Of a DNA stretch of 64,000 nucleotides, positions 36,721 to 49,725 are shown one piece after another; position 1 is the first letter of the stretch, and each line of letters begins with the position of its first letter. The DNA lies in assembly GCA_026545765.1 (NCBI GenBank), contig CM048839.1, positions 3,534,001-3,598,000 on the forward strand, given 5' to 3'. The notes beneath the pieces were generated by a model that made no database searches, was not told the origin of the DNA, and saw nothing but the letters and a program-made list of their open reading frames with translations. The stretch comes from Plantago major (Eukaryota; Streptophyta; Magnoliopsida; Lamiales; Plantaginaceae). Made by a program: the position numbers and the translations under genes.

Positions 36721-37529
36721 ATGATGTAACCACTACCCAAAAATAGACGTTTTGATTGATGACATGGATAATTTTATGGATAATATAAGTTTCTATATAT
36801 AAAAATTTTATCTAGATAATGTATCTCTAAGAATTTGTGTCAGAGATTATGTCGTTATTTGTCGATTGATGAAGGGGTGGAGCATGGTACATAAATGATA
36901 AAACGATGAGCTTGGAATTACTTTCTTGGATGAATAGATTTCAAACTATTCCAATGTCAAAATAAAACTATAATTCTTGCACGTTATGGAGTACACATTT
37001 ATTTATTTTTACATTCGAATTCGTGTGCTCTCACTTTCATTTTTTTTCAAATTTTTAAATTTCGCTATTACACTCGCTTTTGAATTTCACCTTATGTGAC
37101 TTAGCCTTTGCATATCAAATATACATATACGCTTTGAATGTTATAGTACAAGTAGGTAAAGAATACGATATTGACCAATTTGACTAAATTGAGTCCAAAC
37201 ACTTGAACGAGCCTAATTGAAAATCCAGATAGATAATTCGAATATCTCAAGCCCAACCCAAAAGGATACATATCCAAGTACAATTTCGTTTAGGTATATG
37301 GGCTACAATGTGCTTTAAGTCAAAATGGAACATAGTCTTCACAAAAAGGCCCTCAGGTAGTCTAGTCCATGCGGCAATGCACATAATCATACGGGAACCC
37401 TCCAAGTCCATGTGTGAGACATAATAGATGCATACATCATACCTAGAGTCCAGCAACTCTATAGGGAAGAGAGATTCTCATGTATACAGTTGGAGAACTC
37501 CGAAGTACTCATGTTAATGAAAAGAGTTA
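36721..37529. other. Gene-free AT-rich DNA
   Basis: No gene, RNA or bounded repeat is supported. ORFs here are short and without motifs. Confidence 0.4.
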
Positions 37530-37762
37530 CTCCCTTCATTTCAGAGAAAATGTTACAACTTTTCGTTTTCGGCGTTTCACTAAAAGTGTTACAATTTCCA
37601 TTTATGAAAATTAGTTAAATAATAAAACTCCCTACATTTCACTTTTATTACAATATGCCACTCAGTTAATCTTTAATAATCAGAGGGACCACTTGTACTT
37701 TCTATTTTTTCTTAAAATTGGTGCAAATCCAAATTGTAACACTTTCTCTGAAATAGAAGGAG
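37530..37762. mobile_element. Stowaway-type MITE with TA duplication
   Basis: CTCCCTTCATTTCAGAGAAA at 37530 and its imperfect complement ending GAAATAGAAGGAG at 37762 are terminal inverted repeats of the Stowaway CTCCCT type. The element is 233 bp and flanked by TA on both sides (37528-37529, 37763-37764). It is non-coding and would depend on a Tc1/mariner transposase from elsewhere. Confidence 0.8.
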
Positions 37763-37919
37763 TATTTTTTAATATGAAAAAATATCAATGTTTAGATTAT
37801 AGACATTTTAATTAATAACATTGAAAATTTAATGATAACCTAAATACCGTTTCTCTGCGACTTATTGAATCTCCCAAGCCTGATTTTAGGTTAAGCTTTT
37901 AATTTTCTTCTTAATCTTT

Positions 37920-38155
37920 TTACGCGGGAAGACAATTTTTTTTTAGCGCGCATTGAATTGTTGGTTCCCGCGGCCGTCACAAAACCCGCCACTAAGTGCC
38001 TCTCTCTGACTCCCTATTTTCCAAATCTCTTCCTGATTCGCATCACAACTTTTCCCTAATTTTTCTGCCACTTTTCCTTCCCACTCCAAATTTATTATGC
38101 AGAGCAACAAGAATGATATCGTGGCAGCTGGTCAGGATTATTCACTCTCCAAGAG
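37920..38155 (+). pseudogene. Possible 5' fragment of an unidentified gene
   Basis: A leader with several GC-rich CCCGC/GCGGG motifs that approach the E2F site (CGCGGGAAG, TTCCCGCGG, CCCGCC) precedes an ATG at 38097. The first exon-like frame reads MQSNKNDIVAAGQDYSLSK and ends at a GT donor (38156). No in-phase second exon is visible; the block at 39008-39060 is out of phase. I do not recognise the protein. Confidence 0.25.
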
Positions 38156-39662
38156 GTACCGTTCTCAATTAATAAGCTCCATGAATCTGGTTTCCCCCTA
38201 CTAATTCTAATTATTCAATTCAATGCCTGGTTTATGTTTCTTCCTTCCCTGTTAGCTTGTATGAATTTTTATGTTAGCAGATTCTTTACTTGGTTGTTCA
38301 TTGTTGTATTCTGGTTGCTGCTGCTATCGCGTGGAAATTCTTGAATCAGGTTTAGTTATATCTGATGCAACATCAGAAACAATTTATGACCATCAAAATC
38401 AAATAGCAAAATCTGGCCATTATTAATTCTGTGTTGATTCTTGCAGAAGAACTTAGTGATTGTTTTCAGCTTGTTCTAAAGCTATTTTGTTCGTTTAGAA
38501 ATCAAGTAAAGCCCATCTGATCATGTTGATTTTTGTCGAAATCCTTTTCATTTTCTTCTTAATCTTTTTTTATACATCAGAATTTGCTTTACATGTGAAT
38601 ATGATGAACTCGAGTTAAAATAATATTCTGACGATGCAAATTGAAATGAGTTTGAGTCCATTAAATGACTGAGAGTCAAGAGTGCTATGCCTCTGTTAAA
38701 AATTAAATTTTTTGCTTCCATGATAGCAAAAGGTAATACTCATGACTTACACAGTTACGCCAACGTAAATGATGTTTGTTGTACAGAAAAAGGTCAACTC
38801 CGGTACTGCAAAGCAAATCAAATTAAACAGAAAGTTCAGTTCAAGGGGACTCCAAAAATTTGCAGCTACAACCAAATTGACTCTCTACTATTTACGAATT
38901 GTGTATAAAGAAAGTGTACATGTAACAAGATGAAATTGTATGAAAAAGAATTGTGAGCATTTCCAGAACTTGTAAAATTTTATGTATCTAAGTATTTGAT
39001 GATGCAGAGAAGTGGAGGAAAATTAGGATCACAGTATTGATGAGTCGGATGGCTGCTCAGGTTAACTTTTTCGATTTATGTTTATTTCCATCTCTCTCTC
39101 ATTTTATGCTTAATTTTTTGTTGAATGTGGGAATAAATATGTGAAGAAACAGGGTAGGCCTGTTAGACTGGGAAAATCTGACTCCACAAGTTTACTGGCA
39201 TGTGATTTCACTCCCTCTATGATCTCGATTAACTGGGGCTTGCTTAATGAGTGCAAGTGTTTTTGTAATTTGTCTCCTAAAACTATCTAAAGTTTTTCCC
39301 CTGTATTCTTTATCTAAATAGGTGCTTGAGTGTATGATGAAATCATTTGGCTAACATCTCCATATTGACTCTCTTAATGGATGAGGTGATGTGTTCTAGG
39401 AGAACTCATTTACTAACAAAAACAGGTATGGTTTTTGGTTATGGGGCTTCTAGTTTGGTGTTGTGCGCCCTACTAGTATTTTCTCTTCTTGGTGGTATTT
39501 TGCAAGCTTTATCTCTAGTCTTGTGTGGATCTGCAAGCATTTTCAACATTGTATGATGTATGTATTTTGTAGTTAAGTTGATGTTTCTTTTACTAGGAAA
39601 TTCATTCACGAAGATTGAGATATATATCAGCATTATGTTGAAGAAATAGAAATATTATCTAA
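38156..39662. other. Unassigned intron-like DNA
   Basis: T-rich DNA with the texture of plant intron sequence, but no exon could be joined in phase. ORFs at 38687-38908 and 39347-39556 show no motif. Confidence 0.35.
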
Positions 39663-40390
39663 TAGGGGTGAGCGCGGGCGGGTGTAGGCGGGTTTTTACG
39701 AAAAATTAAACCGACCCACCTATGGCGGGTGATTATAATTATAAACCGAGGCGGGTGGAATATTTTTTCAACCCATGCATGTTCGGTGATAAAATGGCGG
39801 GTGGTATGGCGGATTTATGGTGAATGTAGATAAAAATGGATGTAGTAAAAACTTGCAACTTGGGCAGAACTAGATGTGCAAGTAAAAAAAAAATCAGCAA
39901 CAAAGAGCATGTTCTGAACAAATAGGACAGTGATTCTTTTGAAGTAGTTATCTTACTTAATTTTAAAGATTTTCATGCAGTAATGGATTAAATGTTGACT
40001 CGAGAAGTTGTCAACTTGTGTTATTTTACTTGAATACATGACATAAGCTGAGAAGAACGAATGCTAGGTGCAAAAATGAAGATGAAATAGTGCTTAAAGA
40101 GAAGAGTTGTAGGCTCACTTAAACTATATCTATTACTCAACAACATAAGTGAAGATGCAACTTCTCTAGCCGATGGGTCTCCTTATACTTAAAATCACAA
40201 ACATATACATACATACATAAAAATGACGGGTGGGTCGCGGGTTGCACCCATCCAACCCACCACCCACCCACTAATGGTGGGTGAAAAAATTTTTAACCCA
40301 TCACACATTTTATAAAAAAAATAGTTGGCGGGTGAAAGGCGGGCGGTTTGTACAGGTGGGTTGGTCGGATGGGTTTTTTGCAGAGCCCTA
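39663..40390. mobile_element. hAT-type non-autonomous element, 8-bp TSD TTATCTAA
   Basis: The ends TAGGGGTGAGC (left) and TAGGGCTCTGC (right, minus strand) are short imperfect terminal repeats. TTATCTAA is duplicated exactly at 39655-39662 and 40391-40398, the 8-bp size of hAT insertions. Subterminal regions are rich in GGCGGGT/ACCCGCC and CCCACCCA. No transposase is encoded. Confidence 0.88.
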
Positions 40391-40706
40391 TTATCTAATA
40401 TGAAACGCGAAGTGTTTATGAGTGTCAAACTAAAATGACAACGCTAAACCTAATAGCAACAAAATAAGAAATTGTTGGAGATCAAGAACCTTTTTGGAAC
40501 AAAACAACAATCATCTAGTTTATGAGAGAAATTCTCTAGTTTTTACATTATATTGTCTAGGAATATGGTAAATTTCTTATTTATACTTGACCCGTTTTTA
40601 ATGAATCCGTGTCAAAAGATCCGCGAAAAACCATAAAAAACCAAGTCGAGAAAAAATGTATAATTGTTTAGTTTTAACATTTGAAGGGGACCTTCAGGAC
40701 TCTCCT

Positions 40707-41150
40707 ATATATAGAGGTCTCTCGCAAGACGGACTCGGCAGTAATAGGAGTTGAGTTTTTTTGGTCTGCAGCCTGTTTTGGTCTTTGAAGTTTGAGCAAT
40801 TCGACTGCAACTGGGCTAATGAATGGGTTTGATTACACCCATGGGCTGGCCCAAGGTGTCTGACTTTAGTGAATTTTATAAAATTGCAACTACTATAATT
40901 TAAGATTATAAAGATAAAATTGAGTTATTTTATTCTACAGTTGGTATCATTAAAAAATTGAGTAAGATTTATAAACTACAGTTTGTTAATAAAAGAAAAT
41001 CCATACATCTACCATACTAGTATTTTGTAGCGGCTATAATGCCGTTAGCATCAAATATATAACGTAGATATATTTATCCTATTTAGATACACAATCGCAA
41101 CAAAAGCAAAGCTCAAATCACCATTCAGCACTAATTAAAAGTATTTTTAT

Positions 41151-41192
<42 letters not shown>

Positions 41193-41872
41193 TAGTATAA
41201 TAACCCACTTAGGGGCGCGTGGAGAAGTCCTTAAATTTTGCCGATTTTAAGTCACCCCAATTCAATACTCTGTATGTTAAAAAAGTAGTAAAATTTTACA
41301 AACACACCCACTCTCACACTTGTCATGCGTGTGATGCACACACTAAATATCCTTTTAATATTAGAACTTTTCGTCTCCTTCTTCTTCTTCCCATCCACAA
41401 TTCTCTCCATCTTCCACTGCTCCTTTAATCAGCCATGAACAAGAATTTATTGCACAGTCCAATACGTCTCGACTGAATTTCGCTGAAGCCCTCTTCCTTT
41501 TTCTTCTTTGAAGAAGATAAACTATGGTTTTATTAGAAAATTGGATAATTCTTCTTTTTTTGCAACTAAAAACACTTTCTATGGTTTTAGGAAATTGGAT
41601 AATCATAGTCCGGTCAATTTCTCATTAGCAATCGGAAAGCCCGCTTCCTTGGATAATCATACTTTTAGAAAATTGAGGATGGGTGAGTCGAGTGTTGGAA
41701 ATAAGAGGAAGAAATTAAAATAATGATTGAAGAAGTTGAGCAAACTCAGATTTTTTGGAGGAAAGCAAAAATTCTGATCATAGTAGATAGATGAATTAAT
41801 AGATGCGCATGGGTTTCGATTAAAAGGCTCTGTGGATTCGTGCCCATGGTGTCTGAACCACAACTTACTGTA
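40707..41872. other. Gene-free DNA with a TA microsatellite
   Basis: A (TA)n run covers about 41156-41184. The segment 41510-41700 contains three partial repeats of TTTTAGAAAATTGGATAATC. ORFs here show no motif and no gene is supported. Confidence 0.4.
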
Positions 41873-42984
41873 CACTACAAGAAAACCAGGAAAAAACGAC
41901 GTTATGGGGCGACGGATAAACATAACGACGGATCGGTAAACTGGGCGACGGAATCTATCCGTCGCCCAGTTTACCGATCCGTAATAGTTAATAAGCGACG
42001 GATAACTTATCCGTCGCTAACATGGGCGACGGATAAATATTTATCCGTCGCCCAAGTTTGACTTTTATTAAAAAAAAAAAAAAGAAATTATTTTTTTTTA
42101 AAAACTGGGCGACGGATAGATTATCCGTCGCCTTATAGCGACGGATACCTATCCGTCGCCAAAAATGGCGACGGATCGACTCTGGGCCGACGGACACGTG
42201 TCCGTCGGCCGTAGTTTCTAATTTGACGGAGAGAGGCCTCATTTCTTCATCTTCTTCCTTCTTCTTCCTCATTTTCTTCTTCTCCTCAATCCCGTTTTCC
42301 GGCCAATCATCCGTTATTCCGGCCAATCTTGGTGCCTAATCGAAGCTCGTGTGACAAGGAGTTTGGTTCTTCGATCAATTTCATATTTCTACCGATTAAT
42401 CAAGGTATTTTTGCTAAAACCCTAGTTTTTAAAAATTTGGGGATTTTGTTTATTTTTGATTAATTTGAGCAATTATATGTATATATGATAAGTATGTAGT
42501 AGTTAGTTTAGTTAATTTGATCAATTATATGTAATTTGTTCAATTTGAATGATATGAATGTATGTAGTATGTTAAGTTTGGTATGTATGAATGTATGTAG
42601 TTAGTTTGATTTGTGTGTTAAGTATTTATAGTTAGTTTAGTTAATTTGATATGTTTGTTAAGTATAGAAGTATGTAGTTTTGATTTGATAAATTTGTATG
42701 TTAAGTATGTAATTTGATATGAATATATGTAGTAATTCGATATGTATAGAGTAATTAGTTAATTTGATATGTATGTTAAGTATATAATATATGTACTAAG
42801 AGGTTGAAATGGTTATTATATATGTCCAATTTTGTAACACATCGAACACTTAATTAATAATTAATTTATAAGGAACATATAATAATTAACAATTAACCTC
42901 TACAATCTTCTTATCCAATTGGAATCGATCTAATAAATTAAATACGATCTAATCAATTGGAACGTCTCAGTTAAAAATAAAGTA

Positions 42985-45900
42985 AACAATGAATTCCGAC
43001 TGCTCATGGATGTACGATCGATGCTGTAAAATGAGTTTCTAGGAGTTTCGTAGAAGGGTTAAATGTTTCATCTCGTTTGCCATGGGACATCCGGTTTGTG
43101 CAATTGGGGGTTGATAAAGTGTCCTTGCACATTGAAACTCATGAAACAAGCAATTTATGACGCCATCGCAGATTCGAGCACTTATGACGTTATGGATTCA
43201 TGCACGAGTATCATGTATGGATTCATCACGGTGAGGAAGCACCGTCCATGGCATACCTCCATGGAGGGAGAGGCGGGGTTTGGGGCCGCCTATTGAGTGC
43301 CTTTTCATTGTGGAACATGTGCATGGTGTATTGGGAGGAGGATGTAGATCTGTTGGAATGCAAGTTACGTGGTAGGGAGCGCCACAAGTGATGAGGAGGG
43401 GGTGCATGAGAATGAGGAGTTTCATCCGTTTTGTCTCTAAGCTTGTATAACTAGTAATCATTAGTTGATATATATATGAAACCAAACATTATGGTAAAAT
43501 TGAAGTGATGTAACTTATATTATGTAATGCCTTAACAATTGATGAAGCTAATATAACTTATATTACGTAAATTGATTGAATTATTGTGAAATTGATTTAT
43601 TACCGTAAATGAAAGACCTCGATCTAATGAATTCAAACGTGTCGGTTATTATCTAATTATTCAATGAATACCGATCGTGGATGGATGTATTGTCGCATTC
43701 TCAATGGCGAGTTCAATGGAGTTTTACGAAGGGGTCAAGGTTTCATTGAATTTGCAATGTCAAATCCGTCTTGTGTAAAGGATGGGTTGATAAAGTGTCC
43801 TTGTGCAATGAAACAAAGGTAAACAAGCAATACGTGACTCCTAAAGTGGTAGTCCAAAGACTTGAGGAAAATGGATTCCTTCCTGCGTATCGTATGGAAT
43901 CATCATGGTGAGGAAGCAAGACCGCCCAATACATATGACCAATCTGCATAACGTGGAAGGAAGAGAAAAAATGAACAAGTCGGGGAACAATCCCAATCTG
44001 AAGGCGATGCTATTCGAGCTCGAGTCGAACAAATGGTGTACGATGCTGCAGGGGCGGAGTTCAGGGACACAACCAACACTGAAACCGAGGTGGAGGTGGA
44101 GGAACCACCAATCCCGAGGATCGCTTGTTCTTTGACTTGTTAGAATCATCAAGGAAGCGGTTTACCCGGTGTAAGCTCACCGAGTTGTCTTTGTTATCTC
44201 GGCTAATGAGTTGTAAGTGCTAATGGCCAAAGAATCAAACGAGCTTCAATGAATGGGTTGACGTAATGTCGACCTTTGTCAAGAAAACCTAGTTCCCACC
44301 AACTTTTACCAAGCGAAGAAAAAGATGCGGGGATTAGGGCTGCCTGTGGTAACCATAGACTGTTGTCCGAAAATGTGCATGATATATTGGGAGGAGGATG
44401 CAGATCTAATAGAATGCAAGTTCTGTGGTAAGGAACGCTACAAGCGTTACAAGGAGGGGCCGCAAAGAAACGATAAAAGAAAATCTCTCACATAAGAAAA
44501 TGTGGTACTTCCTCTAGCACCTCGTTTGAAAAGATTGTATGCTTCAAGTGCTTCATGGATAAAATGCGTGGCACAAGGAGCGAGTAATCTCGGATAATGT
44601 CAAGGTGGTAGAATGGACCATCCAACAGACTCACCCGCATGGAAATCGTTTGACAAGACATATCCGAGTTTGCGGCGAATCTAGAAATGTACGTTTGGGA
44701 CTTTATGCGGATGGTTTTAACCCGCTCGGTAGTGAACGAAATACTCTTGTTGGCCGCTTATGCTCACACCGCATAATCGCCCGGTGAGTGCATGAAGGAG
44801 CCATTCATGTTTCGATCGCATTGGTGCTCGGGCCGAAAGATCCCGGATCGACGTGATGTTTTCTTGCAACCCCTAATCAAGGAGCCGATCGAGTTGTGGA
44901 TGGATGGTATCCTCAGATATGATGTGTCGACAAAAAGAACTTCACCTTGAGAGCACTCTTCTTTGGACCGTGAGTGACTTCCTGCGTACTCCATGCTATC
45001 TCGAAGGAAAACAATGAGGAAATATGCATGTCCACATTGCTTGGAGGATCTGAGATGCATTTAGATCAAGGGTAGTGGAAAATTTTGTTGGTTTGATCAC
45101 ATCGTAGGTTGCTAGAAAGTGACCATCCGCTCAGAAGAACAAGGATCAATTCTTGAAAAATAAAGTCGTCTAACAAAAAGCCCCGACAAGACTTACTTGG
45201 TGCACAAATTCTTGCGGAGATTGATAGATTGGGTCTTATGAAGGTGATCGAGCTTGGGTGGATGAAGCATAACGAGAAAATTGGTAAAAATGTGGTTGAG
45301 GAAGAGAAGCATTTTCCGGGACTTGCTTTTATCGAGCGATCTTCTTATCCGTCACAACTTAGATTTCATGCACATTGAGAAGAACGTGTTCGAGAACTTA
45401 TTCAATACACTTTGCAACATTGAGGGAAAACAAAGGACCATGCGAAGTCTAGATCCGAGTTGTCGACGGTGTAAAAGGCCCGAGTTGACAAAGAAGGATG
45501 AGAATGGTAAGTGGTCGAAAGCGTGCTACAAATTGACAACGCTTCTAGGTCAATTTTGTTTGATTGGGTGAGGCATTGAGTTTCCCGATAATTACGCCTC
45601 AAATTTAGAGAGGTGTGTGGATTTGAAGAAGACAAAGGTTTATGGGATGAAGAGCCACGATCATGTGTTCATGGAGAGGCTTATCCGGTAGCATTTCGAG
45701 AGCTTCAAAACACGTATGGATCGCTATCACCGAGTTGAGCTTATTTTTCAAAAATTTAGTACAAGGGTGGTTCATGATAAAGTGTTGGAAAATCTTGAAA
45801 GGAACATACCATTGATTCTATGCAAGCTCGAGCGTATCTTTCCACCGAAATGGTTTGATTCTATGGAGCACTTGTCGGTTCACCTTCCTCATGAAGCGAG

Positions 45901-47095
45901 ACTTCTTGGTCCGGTTCAAAGATCGATGGATGTATCCATTCGAGAGGTACTTGGGGAAATTGAAGAAGTATGTCAACAACAAAGGTAAACCTGAAGGTTC
46001 GATTGCCAATGCCTACATTCGAGAGGAAACTGCAACCTTCTGCTCTTATTACTTTGATGAACACGTCCCTACGAAGACAGCAAGGCCGGCTCGAAATGCA
46101 GACACATTCGTAGTTCAAGCGGATGATGAGTTTTCCCTATCCGCCTTGAGGTATCGGAGACCTCTTAGTGCGACTAAGAAAGAATATCTTACGGATAAAG
46201 AGTTGAAAGACTCAATATTATGTCCTCACGAATTGTCCGAGGTTGACCAATATATGGTACTATTTGCGAGGTCAGCAACCATTTATTTAAATTTTAATAT
46301 AGCTACGCAAGTCTCTACTTCAATTATAGACTTATCATCGAATCAATGTTTGCAGTTTTTTCAAAAAGCGTTGTTTGGAAGAAAATCCTCAGATGACAGA
46401 GGATACACTAGAGGAACTACTTGACTCAAAAATTCCTACAGAATTTCCAGATTGGTTCCGAGAGTATGTCCGAATCCTATTAACAACGCCACATGCATAT
46501 ACTTAAAGGCTCTCGCAGAGGTCCATTCAAAAGGTTCACACATTCTGTGTTATATAGTCAATGGCCTTAGGTTCCACACGACTGAATGTAACACGACCAT
46601 GGCGACAAGCAACTCCGGGGTGTGTGTTAATGGTGCAGAAGAGTATGGAGACGCTACTTTGTTTGATTTCCACGGCAAGCTAAAACGAATTGTGAGGATT
46701 GAATATTCTGGATTGCCATTTAAACGAACCTTCTTGTTTGACGTTGAGTGGTATGATCCTAATCCAGAGGTACGAGGAAGAACGAGCGGTATGAAATGGT
46801 TGATGTGAACCAAAAGAAGAGGTACCGAACCAAGTATGAACCATTTATTCTGGCGACTCAAGCACGACAAGTGGTGTTTCTTGAATATCCAAGTAGAAAA
46901 CGCGATAAGGGGAATGGTTAGTCATGTACCTATTCGTGTTTCGCTCGAAAGTGGAGTACATTGAGAAAGACGACTCAATTACCAACTCATACCAACAAGA
47001 GGATGTCGATAAACAAGCGTAAGATCCCATAGAAGGTATGATGAGTTGTTTGATCCGCACGAGGACCAATATGTAGTCTTAGAGGACGGCTATAA
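42985..47095 (+). pseudogene. TNP2-type CACTA transposase, all blocks present but frameshifted (element C)
   Basis: Blocks in order: a duplicated N-terminal block (42985-43390), the second N-terminal transposase-associated block (43660-43920), the core at 44280-44790 (GLPVVTIDCCPKMCMIYWEE, CKFCGKERYKRY, DGFNPLG), a DUF4218-like block at 45700-46120 (IPLILCKLERIFPPKWFDSM, IANAYIREETATFCSYYF) and a DUF4216-like block at 46450-47090 (GVCVNGAEEYGDATLFDFHG). ORFs change frame several times, so it is not translatable as one protein. Intact relatives catalyse CACTA excision and integration. Confidence 0.82.
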
Positions 47096-47194
47096 TGGTA
47101 TATTATGTATTATGAGTAATTATATGTGTTATTATAATCATATGTATTATAACTCGACTAACACATTTTTATTGTATTTATTACATTTTTTTGC

Positions 47195-49012
47195 AGATGT
47201 CATGACAGAGGTCGTCCACTATCGTCCCCCACGCAACGGCCGCATGATAGTGGTCGGGGACACCGTCCGATGGAGGGCTCAAGATCGTGACAAGAGGTCT
47301 CGGATTCTGAGACCCCAGGCAGAGAGAGCACCGTGGCTACCAACAGTACCGGACACATCGGAGGACCACCAACGATTGTCCCTACCTCGTGTTCGATCCA
47401 AACAATCCCAACGTCACGTGGGGCTTGCACTGTGATTTTCCCTATTGGTCCCGCCAAGTAAGTATTATACATTCTTCTTAAATATGTAAAACATAACGAT
47501 AATGATAGTTGACAAGTATAAATTGTTGTACTAAAGTAATGCATATTCGCTTTCTTGTATCTTATACATCGACAATGACTTATGGCCTCTGAGGTGCACA
47601 ACAAACTAGGTGACATCTTCCGAGCATGAGAGAGCCACCCAAGGTGGTGGTGAGTGTTGGAGCCACATCTCGAGCGCATGAGGGCCGAGTACTTGATGCC
47701 GAGGGTAAGTTAAAATATGACATTCATTTGTTTGTAATTATAATCGCTTTAATATGAGTGGTATGTTAGCCATTGTATGTGAGTGGTATGTTAGCCACTT
47801 TATTTGGGTGATATGTTAGTCACCATTGTGTTAGTAAATTTTAGGACAATGTGAGTGGTATGTTAGCCACTGTATGTGAGTGGTATGTTAGCCACTTTAT
47901 TTGGGTGATATGTTAGTCACCATTGTGTTAGTAAATTTTAGGACAATGTGAGTGGTATGGTAGCCAACGATGTGAGTGGTATGTTAGCCACTTTATTTGG
48001 GTGATATGTTAGTCACCATTGTGTTAGTAAATTTTAGGACAATGAGTGGTATGTTAGCCATTGTATGTGAGTGGTATGTTAGCCACTATATGAGTGGTAT
48101 GTTAGCTACTTTATTTGGGTGATATGTTAGTCACCATATCATTATGTTGTTAGGACATGTATTGACTTTGGATGTTGTATGAAATTGGGAATGTAGAAGG
48201 AGTACTTCATTCCAGTGAGGTTGATCCCACGATCTGGCGCGTTTAGATCATGGGATCCAAACTGCAGGATATGGTCTCAGACGTGGAAGGCCATTCGATC
48301 GGGGTGGCCCAATCCTCCACAGTTGATGCAACGGAGTGGGCCTCGGGATGCTCATCGGCGCCGAATCGATGTCCAGACGTTGCTTGGACCAACAAAGTAA
48401 CCGCATCCCCCGACACGGCAGAAGGGCCGTTCACCACCTTGGGAGGCGATCTCATCGATTATTATCAATCGGTGCGTATATGTGTTTTTGCAATCTAGCA
48501 TTACGTATGTATGAAGTCTCACGCTCTATTACTTGTAGATGATAAATTGTTGACTAGATCTGGTTTGATTCTGTGGCACGGGGAGGTGACATCCAAGTAT
48601 GCCATCTTCAAGAAGGCCAAGGTAGGCGGGTATGGATCAATGTCGGGCCTCGTCTATTGCGGTATGTTTATGTTGCTTAAAGTTCATATTTGTACACTAT
48701 TACAAGTTACTTTTTAAAAATAGTAACTGATCATTATATCTGCTATTTACGATTTCAGGCTGAGGTTGATGCTCAGGTGGCGAGGCAGAGGACGAGACGG
48801 GTGATGTGTTGTCAATCGAACAAGTTGACAACATCTTCCTAGAGGTCAACAAACCGGACAAGAAAGGACGAATATATGGACTCGGAGCCTCGGTTTGCAT
48901 CTGGCTAGTCGGCGTGCTCTCATCATCATCCCAAGATCCACGTCCGGTTTACACAGTGACTGTGTCTCGGAAATGGTGCGATCAAGAAGTCCGGAACATG
49001 TTGCTCGGCTAA
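47195..49012 (+). pseudogene. Second CACTA gene (Transposase_24/TnpA-like), near complete but broken (element C)
   Basis: Exon-like blocks at about 47195-47457, 48190-48475, 48535-48660 and 48759-49012 match element B. The first ends at a GTAAGT donor after YWSRQ; the last carries EQVDNIFLEVNKPDKKGRIY and then GLG. The intron at 47458-48190 houses the repeat array. Small indels relative to B break the frames. Function is inferred from the family: binding of subterminal repeats during transposition. Confidence 0.65.
47750..48140 (+). repeat. GTGGTATGTTAGCCAC tandem repeats (CACTA C intron)
   Basis: About thirteen cores, GTGGTATGTTAGCCAC and GTGATATGTTAGTCAC, separated by ATTGTGTTAGTAAATTTTAGG or short TGTATGTGA spacers. 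A higher-order unit of about 90 bp repeats four times. Confidence 0.9.
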
Positions 49013-49309
49013 CTCAAGAGATGGAGCAACAAAGGGACGAGATGGAGCGCCATGACAGAGAACGGAGGAGAACGAGCGCCTACATGAGATGGAAGCTTCA
49101 TGTCCCAGCCCGCCATCACCCACCCCACCCCGTCGATAGCTAGTTATGTATCCGTATGTTCGGATTTTTTCATATTTACACTTGTTTGGATAATTTCTCC
49201 ATTCGAATATTACTTTTTATTCATTGAAACATTTTCCGTATTATTGATTTATTATCGAACATTATATTGATTAAATAGGTGAACTAAAAAATAGGGATTA
49301 ATATGAAAT

Positions 49310-49725
49310 AAATAGTGACGGAAGTAGTGACGGAATTCAAGTGACGGAATTAGTGACGGAATTCACAAGGATAGAATTAGTGACGGAATTTCAAATTCGT
49401 CACTAGTCCAAAATATTTAGCGACGGATAGGATCTATCCGTCGCTAAATATAGCGACGGATAGATTCTATCCGTTGCTATAGCAACAGATAGAATCTATC
49501 CGTCGCTATATTCTTGACGGATAGAATTTATCCGCTAAATTTCAATTAAAAAAAAAAATTGGTCAATCCGTCATTCAACTGTCCGAATTGGACGACGGAT
49601 TGTTATCCGTCGCCACAGCTCCAGGGGGGCGACGGATTTTCTATCCGTCGCCCGATCCGTCGCCAGAGCTGGGGCGACGGATAGCTGGCCTGTAGCGACG
49701 GATCTATCCATCGCTACAGGCCAGA
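49310..49725. repeat. Subterminal palindromes, right end of CACTA C
   Basis: Clustered GTGACGGAATT and GCGACGGAT/ATCCGTCGC units end at the terminus. The last 75 bp form a long hairpin around CTGGCCTGTAGCGACGGAT. Confidence 0.85.

Larger units (their letters stand above)
30302..40706. mobile_element. Large composite region with related inverted ends (Helitron- or Mutator-like), carrying gene fragments
   Basis: The left end reads TCCTATAATATTAGGAGAGTCC and the right end, on the minus strand, CTCTATATATAGGAGAGTCC. Similarity continues inward (CCCCTT, TTTCGCGG-TC, CGGGTC) over roughly 150 bp. The TC start resembles plant Helitron 5' ends, but inverted related ends would suit a Mutator-like element or two opposed Helitrons. 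No 9-bp TSD matches. Between them lie an AP-4 epsilon fragment, a TCTAGTTTTTACAT array (also at 40514-40560), CACTA pieces, an LTR relic, a Stowaway MITE and a hAT element. Whether it is one element is uncertain. Confidence 0.4.

Noticed and set aside
39008..39060. Second exon (KWRKIRITVLMSRMAAQ) for the 38097 gene start
   Set aside because: No acceptor joins it in phase with the first exon without a stop.
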